Origin: Sipunculus nudus
Taxonomy: Eukaryota > Annelida > Sipuncula > Golfingiida > Sipunculidae
Length of the DNA: 64,000 bases
Assembly (NCBI GenBank): GCA_026874595.1
Contig: CM049306.1
Coordinates: 57,790,019 to 57,854,018 of the forward strand
Direction of reading: 5' to 3'
Shown here: positions 12,301-23,712 of the stretch, piece after piece
Position numbering within the stretch: the first letter of the stretch is position 1
Layout: each line of letters opens with the position of its first letter
The notes under the pieces: model-generated
What the model was told of the DNA's origin: nothing
Database searches by the model: none
Seen by the model: only the letters and a program-made list of their open reading frames with translations
Made by a program: the position numbers and the translations under genes

Positions 12301-15300
12301 ATTTATTGTTTTCACTGGCCAAGTCATGGCTTCAGCTATATTCATAAAAAAATTATGTAATGAAACTAGATATTTCTTGGCACCGCAGGTGCCATAATAT
12401 TCATAGACAATTAACCCCCCTCTTCCCCCAGCCTCAAAGAATAGGATCCCATCTTAAATTCAGATGCAGAGACTGACACTTGGCAAGCCACCATGGTTTC
12501 TTTTCAAATTTGAGCTAGTTGTTGATAAGATGCATCAAACTTGTTTGTTTGGTGACCGAACCTCAAATTCTTACAAAGTTATTCTGCTTAAACATCATTT
12601 TAGCAAGAAAACAGCATAAGGTGGCACCACATGTCTTCTGCAGAAAACAATGCTATCAAAGATCTTATGTCAATTTGATTATTGGAATAATCCATGCATC
12701 CCTCAGTGAGATATTTAAGTTAACATCATTTAACTGTTATTGCCTCTGTGACCTTGAAAAATGCATCAAGGTCATCCATATTCAAACTTGGCCTAGCCCT
12801 TGATAAGATGCATGTAAACTGTAGGTTTGGTGACTGTACCACAAATTATTTTTGAGTTATTGCCCTAATATCATTTTAGCATAATCGCTGCTGTGACCTT
12901 GAAAAAATGCATCAAGGTCATCCAAGTTCGAAATTGACCTAGCCGTTGATAAGATGCATCAAACCTGTGGGTTTGGTGACTGTAACTCAAATTCTTACAA
13001 AGTTATTGCGTTGACATCATTTTAACAAGAAAACATCACAAGGTGGCGCAACCTGTCTTCTGCAAAAGACAAAGCTATCCAAGATCTTCGGTCAATTTGA
13101 TTTTTGGATCATTCCATTTATCCCTTACTGAGATATTAAAGATTTTGTGTGAATTTCACCAAATTTGGGAATATTCAAGGTCAAGGCCACTCTCATAGGA
13201 AAGTTCATGACCCCAATTTAAATTAACATCATCCCATTACCCATAGCTATGTATACGCATAATATAAAAATAATCGGTCCATTAGTTTTTGACTTATAAT
13301 GCTCACAGTACTTTCAAGTGGCAATTTTGGGGTATTAAAAGGCACGAAAACAAGTGAAGAATAATAAGTGGAGCAACCAGTTTCTGGAACATAACAACCC
13401 TATCCATTATCTTCGATCAACTTGATTTTGGGATCAATCCATGCAAGATTTCTTGAGATATTTAAGATTTTGTGTGATTTTCCCCAAAATGGGACCTATT
13501 TAAGGTCAAGGACACTCTCCTAGTAAAGGTCATGACCTCATTTTAAATAAGCGTTGTCCTCTCACCCATATCTATACATTTACCAAGTTAAGTTAAGATC
13601 CGTCAAATATTTTTTGAGTTATTAAAGATTTTGTGTGAATTTCACCAAATATGGGAATTTTTAAGGTCAAGGCCACTCTCATAGGAAAGGTCATGACCCC
13701 AATTTAAATAAACATCATCCCATAACCCAAATCTATGTAAATGCATAATAAAAAAGAGATCTGTCCATTAGTTTTTGACTTATAATGCTCACAGGACTGT
13801 CAAGTTGCAATTTCTGGGGTATTTAAAGGCACAAAAACAAGTAAAATATAATAGGTGGCGCCACCAGTTTTTGGAATATGACAACCCTATCCATGATCTT
13901 CGACCAACTTGATTTTTCGATCAATCCATGCAAGGTTTCTTGAGATATTTAAGATTTTGTGTGATTTTCCCCAATATTGGACCTATTTAAGGTCACGGAC
14001 ACTCTCCTAGTAAAGGTCATGACCTCATTTTAAATAAGCGTCGTCCTCTCACCCATATCTATACATATATAAATTTTTTGAGTTATCGCGCCAACAAGAT
14101 TTATATGTGGCGGGACCGGTATGAAAACATAGTATCCCCCGACTTTGTCTGGGGATACAATTATAATGTATCAGATTACATAAGCTTGTCATGAGAGGTT
14201 ACAACTTGTACTCTACCTAAGATGAAGCTGGCAATAGCAGCAGTCAGCACACTAGCTGTGCACAGCAGCAAGCCATGGCTGATGTTGAATTTTCCTTGAG
14301 GTATCCAACCAAATACCATGGCTGCAACAGAAGCCAAAAAGCCTACCACAATGGCTTGAGCCTGCAAAAGCAAACAGAGTGTATATTGTATGAGAGAGAA
14401 AGAGAGACAGACAGAGAGAGAAAAAAAATCAAAGTTAATATATTTCATATACAGTGAATGAGCCCTACACCATGGTACCATACAATAACAGGGACCAGAT
14501 GGTATATCCTCAATGTCCTCTTCCTGCAGTAGGAATCTGAGATCCGGAGTGCCCGACTATGTAAACAGTAACCACTGGTCTAGAAGCTTCTTGGAGGCTT
14601 AGTTGGTAATTTTCATGCAGGGAAGTCTATAGAACATTTGTTGACTAGAACTTTCCTGAAGTTTCTTTGTAGCAGGTATTTTTAAAAGCCAGTTCCAAGG
14701 CCTGGGGAGAGCTGTGATTGCCAAAACATTAGTGTGCAGAACATCTTTGCAGGAGTCTGGCAGCATAGCTATTAAAATAAATATTGTCAATTCTATTGTT
14801 AGCATTTACACAGATAATCATGAGTCAATCACTGATATTATCAATTCACTGATAATCAGCTCTAACTACCGTAGATCCGCGTTTTGCCGACGCGGCCATA
14901 AAATAAGACTTACAGCCAAAAATCCTGACTAATATTTCTCGACAAGGGATGCGGCTATAAAACGCAGGTTAGGCTAGATTCAAACATGTACAAGTGACTC
15001 GACAGCCCGCCAAGGCGCAATGGGCGATAATAGGCTGAGGAAGAAGTGAATACTGAGAATGTATATGTTATGATACTGCATATTTATATATTAATTTTAT
15101 TCATTATTAATTTTATAAAATGTAAAATTGATATTTTAAACAGGCTTATACGTATTATAAAAATTTTCTGAGTCAGTCATAAACCACGGCAATTTTCACG
15201 CAATGATTGATAAAAGATCAATATTCACTCGCCAAATTATGCATTCTATCAAGACTAACGGTTATACCTATGTTTGAGTATGGCTGCAATATCGGTAAAA

Positions 15301-18300
15301 CATTATTTTAAGATATATCTTGAACATATCATTTCTTTTCAAATAAACTGTTAAACAAAAGATAACCAAAGACCATACGTTCTTCGGCAATTAAACCTGC
15401 GTTCACGTTCAGATACTTCTTCCTTCATTACATTGTCAATAGATGGCGCTCAAAGGTCATAACCTCACCAGCTAGTTCCGTAATCTTTAAATATGGCACA
15501 CTTTGCTAGCAGACGGTTCGGGCACCAGTGTGTATATATTATGATCAGCAGGACCCTGGGAGTACTCTTAAAGGCTCGACGCGGGATTCGCTTATACAAA
15601 GGTGTTGTCAAGGTTGTTAATTGACCAACATTGTATAGAATGTAAATAAAAGCCATCATAAAGAGTACCGTTGGCTATAATGTCCCATTGAAGTTTAATT
15701 AGCCAGGGTAAAGGCGCAAAGTACACCAATGGCCTGCTAGTTCCGTAATCATTTTATGTGGCATCTTTTGCCGGTTCGGACACCATTTTGCATATATTAT
15801 GATCAGCACACCCGAGGTGTTCTGGATATATGATCACCGACGAATGTGTCGATTATTTAAAATGTTTTGTTGTTAAATGACCGAAGATGTGTAATGTCTA
15901 AATAATATTTTAACTACAGTCGTCCCATACAATGCTTTGATGTCTCATTGAACTTTAATTAGCCAAGTTAAAGGCACAAGATTCTCCGGCATTCATAGAT
16001 GTGTTAAATTAATTTCGTGGCCCTACTAGTATTCCTCTTGGATGAGTCGTTATAAACCGAACAAATTGTCATCTATTCTAATCGGATAGATCAGGCGGTT
16101 TAACCAATTAATTTAAATAATTAATTAGCCAAGCAACATACACAGTTGCAACTGTTTCCTCAAACTGTTATGCCTAACCGCATATCAGCATACCGCTGCG
16201 TACCTAGCTGCAGCCTAGCGTTTAAGAAAGAACCTTTTTTCGTTGTGTTCCCATACCTCACTCGGCAATGGAACGTGATGAGAATGTGGTGCAGCCATTA
16301 AGTAAGGTTTTGGGAATTTTTTTCTCCAGTGAAGGAGCCTTCCAGATATTTTACGAACATGGGGTGCGGCCATTAGACGACGTGCGGCAGCAAAACACGG
16401 ATCTACGGTATAAACAATTAATTGCACAATGGAATAACAGATATCAATATTTTTCTAAAAGCAGCCATGTTCAATTTTCAATCAACACTGTTTATTATAT
16501 ATAGCGTTTAAAACTAAGATGAGAACTTATAATCTAAGTTTTAATCACATACCTGAGTTAAAGCTATATTCCCCCCTATCATCTTCCACTGTTCCTTCTG
16601 CGAGTCCATATTTCCTAAATTAGCCTGAAATGAAAATATTATCAAAACATAAGAGGTCAGTACTGTACAATTTCACAAAAGTCTTTGTAATAAGAAATTA
16701 AGTCTAAATTGACTGTGGATTTATAAAATATTTTTTGTTTAAAATTTTGTGGTTTTGACCTGAAACATTTTATTGTTGGTTAAACTGCTGTGGATTAATT
16801 GTTCCTAGTCAAATATATTGGCTGACTGATCTGAAAATGTCTACTCTGACATCAAAGACATTGAGCTAAGCTGTCCCCAGAATTATATTGCCCAGTCTTT
16901 TGTCCCAGCGGAGATCGGCTATTGTACTCTGCTTCCCTGCTTATCTTTAGCTGGCACCTCATTAACCCCCTCCAAGCAGGCAAACTGCCTGGTTAGATGT
17001 GGCCACATGTGGTCTGTGATCGCAAGAACAAATCCTCAAATGAATTGACATCCTGTTTGTGATTTTATGAATTATTAGAACCAACAGAAGTCAATATTTA
17101 TATCCTGTGTATTCAGTAATTAAAAAGAATTAAAACTTCTTGGTATGTCGTTCATTGAGATGGAACCCCAAGTTAACTGACGTGCCCAGGAACAATGCCA
17201 CAGTAAGACTGTGCTAAGCTGACCGTGACTCATCACCAAGCCTGGGGGATAACTAGATTAACTCTGCCGCACGTTTTTTTATTTTATTTTAACATGACAT
17301 TTTTTCAAACAAACAATCAAATAATTTTTGCAAGGCTAAATGACCTTTACCTATGACTTTTAGTGAGTTAATATGAGGGAGAGAGAGAGAGAGAGCAAGT
17401 CCACATATACCAGTATAGATGCAGACCCACTTTAAACAGTCACTTGTAAGTCCGACACTGATGAAATCTTGAGTTATTTGCTCCCCCAGGTGGAACTAAG
17501 ATCTTTCCTCATAATATAATTAATTTATGGGCTAAATATAGTTTTCTTTGTGTTTAATTAATCAGTAGCATTTGCTGGCATGGATGGTGAAAGCAAGCAA
17601 ACACAATAGCTCAATGCACAGGGTTGACTGACTTTCAAAAATTTTATAATAAACCTAATGATCATTCGGTTTTTAATTTTGTGGATAAAGGTTACCCACA
17701 AATTCTAGGAAAATAAAAAAAACAACGAACAATTCTGACTCCACAGTATATTCATATTTTTTTTATTAAACTCAAGTGTTGGGTCAGCTTGTCAGAGAGT
17801 CAGAGGTTGTGGAATAACTAAACCAAACATGACAAATGTATTATATAATATATAATGGGCATAACTAAAAATATTCATGGCTAAAAATAGTACCGGTACT
17901 CAAGGTAATATCTGATACATCAGTCACTGTGCTCTCTGCTGATGGGCAAAATGTCTGACATAATGAGTTTATTAATGACATTATGATCAAATTGTACTTT
18001 TACACCTATAGCTCACAACTACTGGTCAAAGTGTCTAGATAGCAGCTTTATGTGAAGGATGCTCTGTAGGTATGGTTATACCTTTACTTTACAGGTCTAA
18101 CAATTACCATCAGCCCCAAAGTAACTGATGACTAGCCGAACAGATGGGTGGAAAGATGACATACACAGACACAGTACTATAGCATGAACAGAACCCAGCT
18201 TAAGTTAACAGTGTCAAATGGCAGCAAGAAATCAACATTTTTTTGTAACATAAAATTTCTAGAGTCGTGAAATGAAAAGTAAAAGTACATGAATAGGACA

Positions 18301-19371
18301 ACTTTTACCTTAACAGGTTAGGAATTATATCTATGTGATATTCAGAAAATGTTTCTCTTAGATGAGTCTACCTGATCTATTCCATGTAGTCTGTTTGAAC
18401 TTACCTGTGTAGACAATCTTGAAGCCAATGTCATCTCAAGATTGCCCTTCAGTCCCAAGAGGGCTGGCACCAAAATGAACACCTCAGACACCTCAGTGAA
18501 CACCACCCAATGCTGTCAAATTATGTGATGTTTATCAGACCCAAAAAGCTCAAGTAAAGTGCACTCACAATATCTGAATTCCTGATCTCCTATGAGGAAT
18601 ATAATGTACACATGAGCCTTATATGACCAATCAGAGCTTTCTACAGTCATGGCATAAAAATAGCTAGGAGTTGGCTCTTCCATTTCATATAAGATACAAA
18701 TACAATATAAGATCATTTAAAAAAATACTGTAATGTAGAATATTCATAAAATATGTCTGCCCTACTTACAATAGACAGTTAAACATATGAAAAGTAAAAA
18801 TAACAACAATGGATGTCTGAAAATATTGCACTATCCTAATATATATTACTTCTGTAATATCAGAACTTACTGCCATAATGTAACTTAAGCAGTGGCATAA
18901 GTTACAGGTAACTACTGTTATTTTAAAGAGAAGATATTGCTGCCTTACTTGCACAACATCCAACACCATACCAGCACCAACAGTCCCAAAACCTGCTATA
19001 AGGTATGGCAAGAAAACTTGTAGAGCGATCTGCAGGGAAGTTTCTTCTGGCTCTCTTGTTTCAAGTTTTTCTTTTACAAAGTGCTCAGTTTCACTACCAG
19101 ATTCTTCACTTTCTTGAAGCAATGGGGTAGTTAAACTTGTTTCTTCGAAATGTACTCTACCCCCAGTGAAAAGTCCTGAACCATTGATAGTCCTGCCCCG
19201 ACCTGGTGCCATTACACCGGACATCGGGTGCGTTGGAGTGTCTCCCTGACCACTAACCATAGTTCCTGTTTCTTTTACACTACTTTCACTTTCAATGGGA
19301 TTTATTACAGCCGCATTCGGAACCATCTTCCGTCTTCTGACTGTATGTGCTTCTCCTGCCTCACTAGCCAT
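3208..19371 (-). CDS. SLC41A: SLC41A-family Mg2+ transporter (MgtE-like), 10 coding exons, complete
   Basis: Magnesium transporter of the solute carrier 41 family, a plasma-membrane protein related to bacterial MgtE. Coding exons in transcript order: 19371-18949, 18512-18405, 16624-16553, 14361-14217, 12155-12009, 10359-10212, 5560-5487, 5155-5021, 3964-3816, 3357-3208. All junctions are GT-AG and in phase; the sum is 1551 bp, 516 aa, close to the about 513 aa of vertebrate SLC41A1. A polar acidic N-terminus (1-115) precedes two homologous MgtE halves. Half 1 has [20 protein letters not shown] (about 157-176) and [16 protein letters not shown] (266-281). Half 2 has [20 protein letters not shown] (about 367-386) and [16 protein letters not shown] (488-503). 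This pair of repeats is the family signature; acidic residues D268, D280, D490 and D502 are kept. SLC41A1 versus SLC41A2 is not decided. The C-terminus is discussed under its last exon. Confidence 0.95.
4381..4440. repeat. AT microsatellite
   Basis: Imperfect TATA/ATAT run of about 60 bases in a SLC41A intron. Confidence 0.85.
5815..6365. repeat. Tandem repeat, units of about 147 bp
   Basis: Units begin 'gaccttgaaa..', recur at about 5820, 5942, 6090 and 6237, and each contain a 'ggtcactaggtttcgaact' segment and 'atgaacaatgagtg'. Diverged, non-coding, within a SLC41A intron. Followed directly by a G homopolymer at 6422-6440. Confidence 0.8.
6793..9983 (+). mobile_element. Helitron-like non-autonomous element (host copy, interrupted)
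   Basis: Starts CAAGGGACCC at 6793 and ends with a hairpin-like tail (TAGCTCAG ... CAGCTGAAC) and CTAA at 9980-9983. The same structure runs in reverse at 38092-40724. The copy is split by a 910-bp relative at 6889-7798; without it about 2.28 kb remain. GGAC/GACA-rich runs precede the 3' tail. No transposase or RepHel gene is present. Helitron membership is inferred from the 3' CTAA, terminal hairpin and lack of target duplication. Confidence 0.6.
6889..7798 (+). mobile_element. Nested Helitron-like insertion
   Basis: Begins CAAGGGACC at 6889 and ends CTGAGCTAA at 7798. The flanks are ...GGTAATAAATA and TAAGCTTTATTATG, which join exactly into the uninterrupted sequence found in the inverted copy near 40620-40640. 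So the element entered between A and T without target duplication, and its 3' end is CTAA: both are Helitron rules. The 5' end does not show the usual TC. A (GGAC)n tract lies at 7713-7745. Confidence 0.65.
10396..11472. mobile_element. TA-flanked terminal-inverted-repeat element (pogo/mariner-like MITE)
   Basis: The left end CAGTCTAACCTCTTTCATTC (10396) pairs with the right end, whose reverse complement reads CACCTCTTTCATTCGC (11472); a 15-base block is identical, with a small indel near the tip. Each end abuts TA (10394-10395 and 11473-11474), as for TA-targeting transposons. The interior is CpG-richer than its surroundings and has no transposase. It sits in the SLC41A intron between exons 12155-12009 and 10359-10212. 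Confidence 0.6.
12510..13140. repeat. Two diverged repeat units of about 420 bp
   Basis: 'gcaagaaaacagcataaggt' near 12603 and 'acaagaaaacatcacaaggt' near 13024 start equivalent segments that both continue through 'cttctgca..aagatctt..tcaatttgat' and 'gagatatt'. Non-coding, intronic. Confidence 0.65.
13140..14085. repeat. Tandem duplication, unit about 486 bp
   Basis: Both units begin 'gattttgtgtgaatttcacc' (about 13141 and 13629) and share 'aaggtcaaggccactctcat', 'cataatataaaa..tccattagttttt', 'cttgattt' and 'ctcctagtaaaggtcatgac' in the same order. Two copies, only modestly diverged, inside a SLC41A intron. Confidence 0.85.
14868..14980. repeat. Short foldback repeat (possible MITE)
   Basis: 'gatccgcgttttgccgacgc' at about 14874 and the reverse complement of 'gatgcggctataaaacgcag' at about 14949 are imperfect inverted arms around a loop of about 50 bases. 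Ends and target duplication are not clear. Confidence 0.35.
15465..15990. repeat. Tandem duplication, unit about 266 bp
   Basis: 'gctagttccgtaatc' recurs at about 15471 and 15737, followed in both by 'catatattatgatcagca', a 'tgttaa.tgaccaa' segment and 'ttgaa.tttaattagccag'. Two diverged copies in a SLC41A intron. Confidence 0.75.
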
Positions 19372-19465
19372 GGTAGTGAACAGGTACACTCCACCACAAC
19401 AAACAGGTCTGGTGATTCAACTTCATGAGTAGGCCTCCAGTCACAAGGTCCAAAATCACGATATC
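18949..19465 (-). other. SLC41A: SLC41A first coding exon with 5' UTR segment
   Basis: The initiator ATG is at 19371, reading MASEAGEAH. The reading frame can be extended upstream to another ATG, but an AG acceptor at 19466-19467 (TTTTCAG) points to the exon starting at 19465. About 94 bases of 5' UTR then lie in this exon, and a further non-coding first exon should lie at higher coordinates. One possible donor (CC|GTAAGT near 21415) is in the right direction but is unproven. The exon encodes the disordered acidic N-terminus and the first membrane segment, ending at VLDVVQ with donor CAA|GTAAGG. Confidence 0.8.
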
Positions 19466-21708
19466 CTGAAAACAAAGACATCCTGATAATTGTCAGTGAT
19501 GAAAAATGATTGATTTCTGTCATACACAAGGCATTAGTCTGTTAACATATGGCACAACAAGTTAACTGGCAAACTGCATACTGTGAACTGTATTTACGCA
19601 TGATAACATATGACAAGATGACAGGATGATAAGTGTTTGTACTTTGACCACTGTGAGGATAAAGCTCCCAAACCACTGGTCTACCCTGTGTACATGTAGA
19701 CAAATAATTTAGTTTGTGGTACAGTTCACGAATGGTCTTCATGCATGTTAAGAAAAGCTCTCTTCCAAAGATAGGAACTGAACATTTTAGATGTTACCTT
19801 TATAAAATATTTCCCTATGTATCCATTAACCAGAATGGATGTTCAGTGTACCAGAAACAGTTTGTGTATTATACCTTGGTCAGGTGGCAAATTAATTCAG
19901 AGGATTCTGTCCCATTGCTCCAGCTGTTTAATCAAAATAGAGCTACTGATTGATATTAGCTGGTGGCTTTGAACTGGAGGTGATCCGGGACGGGGTTGTT
20001 GAACCATGACAGGTGTGTACACCCAAACAGCAGATAATTACTCTTGCAGGGTTTGATATTCCTGACATTATCTTGTTCTTGCAATTTCTCTGTAATCAGT
20101 TACTTGTACCATGTTAACTATATGGACTGCACAACTTTGACTCAGGAAACTTAAAGGAAACCTGCCAGAGATACAGTAACAGTATACTGAAATATCAAAC
20201 AAGTCAAATTTCTTTCCAAATGGACAGTAATTCATTGCCTCCCTCCCACTGTGTTCTGTGTATATTGGTGGTAATGTCTGTTATTTGAGGGCATTTCTGT
20301 GTATTTTGGTGTTCAGTCTGGCCCAAGATTATGTAGTACACTGGAGATGTACAGTAATGCTTTTGTTTTCAGATATCAGTTTTGGAAGAATTAAAATATG
20401 TAGTTGTCTACTTACATAATTTTAACACATTTCCATTTTGTATAAAACACATAAATGCAAACATGTACATGTTTTTATATGGTGTCTGAAATGAAAATGA
20501 TCAGACACTCTACATATAAATTTGTTCAAAACTATTTTTTTAACCAAGAGACAATACAGGCCTTACAGGCACTTTTCAATTCACATTTATAAATATGTCA
20601 TTTACAACTCATTTTCTGCAAAATTGGGAATAAACAGAAACATTCTCAATTCCAATATAATTTGATAATTATATAATTATTTTAATATTTGGTTAGTTCT
20701 TATGTAAATGGACAAAACTTTTGAGTGTCTGATCACCAATACTTAATTAGCAAAACTGTTATCTGAAATAGGTATATCAAAAGTTTAAAATTCTTAAATT
20801 TATCTGGAGTTGGGGGATTGACAAATGGCATACGCAGCCATTTCCACGTAAATGATCGTAAATTCAATTAAAAAACTATATTATTCAGAATTTGCCTTTA
20901 AGATATCATTCAAAACAACACAATGTGTACAACTGCATAAATCTAACTGAAAAGAGAGAAAGACACGGCAACATTTTTTTTTTGTGGTTTGAAAAACTCC
21001 TTGTCATTTTATCTGTTTATACCTTATCAATCAGAGAGACCGACAACTCAATCCGATACACGGTCTGCTGTCAGATTATAACCCTTAGTTATCCAGCATA
21101 TGTTGCATTCTCACCATATCTCAACCACACATGACTTCACATACCGAAATGCCACAGTGTCACTTCCGCAAACACACCAAGGTCAAGGCTGATGACGAGA
21201 ATGAAAAGAACGGCCCATATCAAAAACGGCTTTCCCAAAGCGGCGGGCTTTTCAAAACAGGTTCACGTACCCAGGGAAAGTCCACAGAGTGTAAACCACA
21301 CCCCCAAGGCAAAGAGTACTCGCACTTTGTGCAAAACAGTTTTGCAATAATTTTATAATATGGTCAGGGTTTATATATTGTCACATTAAACTAACGTTAC
21401 ACTTTATTTCAACTTACGGTAAATTATTAACTTGAAATTTATGTCTAAGTTTGTCTTTCCCGGACTGTATCACATGGACATTTAATTCTTTTGAAGTGCG
21501 GAAAATTGTGATATGTAGACCTGTAAAACACGTATTAGTTTTGCTAGGCATTACAGATAATGCGATATGTTTGTTTATCAGAATTTTTTTCTGTTTTAAC
21601 TTAAAAAAATGGTCGATAAGGAAGCCTAGCAAATTGGCTGCCATATTAAGCCTACATATATAGGCCTATGGACATTTAGGCTATTGAATTAGGCAACCTG
21701 GGCTAAAA

Positions 21709-21710
<2 letters not shown>

Positions 21711-21762
<52 letters not shown>
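21711..21762. repeat. (AT)n microsatellite
   Basis: Perfect AT dinucleotide run of 52 bases, ending 15 bases before the inverted-repeat element. Confidence 0.95.
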
Positions 21763-21766
<4 letters not shown>

Positions 21767-23439
21767 ATAATAGCTAGGGTACATAGGGGTAATATGAGCA
21801 TATGGGAATATGAGCATCCCCGGATAAAAATATTTATGAAAGCGTAAACGTGCTGCCCTCTGCTGTTTTTTAGTGGCAAACGCCCGGAAGAGGTTGTTGA
21901 CAGCGAAGGCCAAGGTGCTTTAAGACTGGCGAAAGAAATTTCCTTTAAAACAATTTAAAGCACATTTTGCTAAATTGCTGATTTATATTTAAAGCTTCAG
22001 TTTGCACAAAAGATGCATTACAACTTACATATACATTATCACCCCTCACATATACAGTGTCTTATTGATTGTTTTAAAGGGTTATAGTGAAAGTATAGGC
22101 CTACATCGTAACAGGATTAAGCCTTCACATAAATGTTAAACGTGTCGCTTTTGGGAACATGAGCATGCATGGCATGGGGTAATATGAGCATATGCCTTAG
22201 TGGGTGCTCATATTTCCCTTGCCATAGGAGAAAGCAGTTTATATGCAAATAATGGGTAAGAAACTGCTGAATTAGTATAAATATTTATGTTCAAGATAAA
22301 TATTTTAAGTTTAAAATATACATTAGGCCTCTTATATGTTCACAGTCGCTTTAATTCTTAATCTAAGGGGGTTTCAAAGAACGATAAAGCACAGGAGAAA
22401 AAGAATGTCTGTTTGAGAGACAATCTGTGGTGAACTGGCACCTCTTTTGTGAAACGTATAAGGCACGACCATATATATATATATATGCCAAAAATTGAGT
22501 GCACAGTTCCGCCCATTTCATGTCACTTGATTAATGGTTTAATAAAATCACATCCAGTTAGATTCAGTTAGTGACTGTTGAAGGTATGAAATATGTTTAT
22601 AAGGGGCGGTGGAAAAAAGTGAATGTCACGGGTACTTTAACGAGGGATTGTGTTTGACATGGCAAACCAGTTACTGTATCTGGTACAGATGTAGGTTAAC
22701 TGTCAAAACAAGTGGTTGGTTATGACGCTCAGCTCAATTGACATACAGTTGATCGACGCCTGCATCAATTGTTGATGTTGTGATCTGAATAAAATGAATT
22801 GATAAAGACCAAACTCATTTTTTTACTAGTAGCTCGCAGAATATAGATCAACATGACCTGAATTCAGGTTTCTATGGTGATTTGCCCAAGGCTTCCCTGG
22901 ATGTTACGTTGGAAGATGCAAGGGCTTACTGATACAATTGGTACCGATCTGACTTTCATGGTGCTCAGAATCATGTTTTTGGCCCGTTATTACGGGATTT
23001 AGACACAGGTCGTCAATCAAGATAAGTCTCGAGTAGAACCTCATTTCCTTGAAATACATCAACATATTCTAAATATTGGTATATTGCATATATATCTATA
23101 TAGTACCGGTATAGAAGTCTGAGATTCACTGAACCCACTTCGTACTCTACGGTCTCTACCTATGGAAAGTTAATCCTCCGATAATGCACGTATACTTTCT
23201 TCTGTATGAAAGAGTAGAGAAATACATAGGTAGGCTTACATGTAAGTATATGTAGACCTAAATGTGCGTTGCTTATATTTCTAACATGTTCCTTGATTTT
23301 TTGGGGTGTAGGCTGCATCTTATTTTCAAGAGGTGCGTATATACCTCATCAGTGGCGTCAATTTATCTCCAAGGGTAGGTAGGTGGGGGGGGGGCAGGTT
23401 CTGGGGCAACCTTTTATTGTTTGTGTGACACAATATCTT

Positions 23440-23442
<3 letters not shown>

Positions 23443-23485
<43 letters not shown>
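23443..23485. repeat. (AT)n microsatellite
   Basis: Perfect AT run inside the 21777-24272 element. Confidence 0.95.
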
Positions 23486-23486
<1 letters not shown>

Positions 23487-23489
23487 GCA

Positions 23490-23712
23490 CTCTGACAGGC
23501 ATACTCTGCTAGCAGAAACGCTAATCTATGGCCATGCTACCCCGCTTGTCACAGAGGCATACTCTGACAGCAGAGACTCTGATCTATGGTCATGGTAACG
23601 GGTGGTCACAGAGTCATATTCTGACAGCAGAACCTGATCTGTGGTCATGGTAACCGATGGTCACAGAGGCATACTCTGACAGCATAAATTCTCTGATCTA
23701 TGGTCATCCTGT
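23490..23712. repeat. Minisatellite, period about 57-60 bp
   Basis: About 3.5 copies of 'gcatactctgacagcag' followed by 'ctgatctatggtcatggtaa' and 'tggtcacagag'. Lies immediately after the AT microsatellite within the transposon-like element. Confidence 0.85.

Noticed and set aside
16268-16504. 78-codon plus-strand frame
   Set aside because: Located in a SLC41A intron, overlapped by an opposite frame, no homology recognised.
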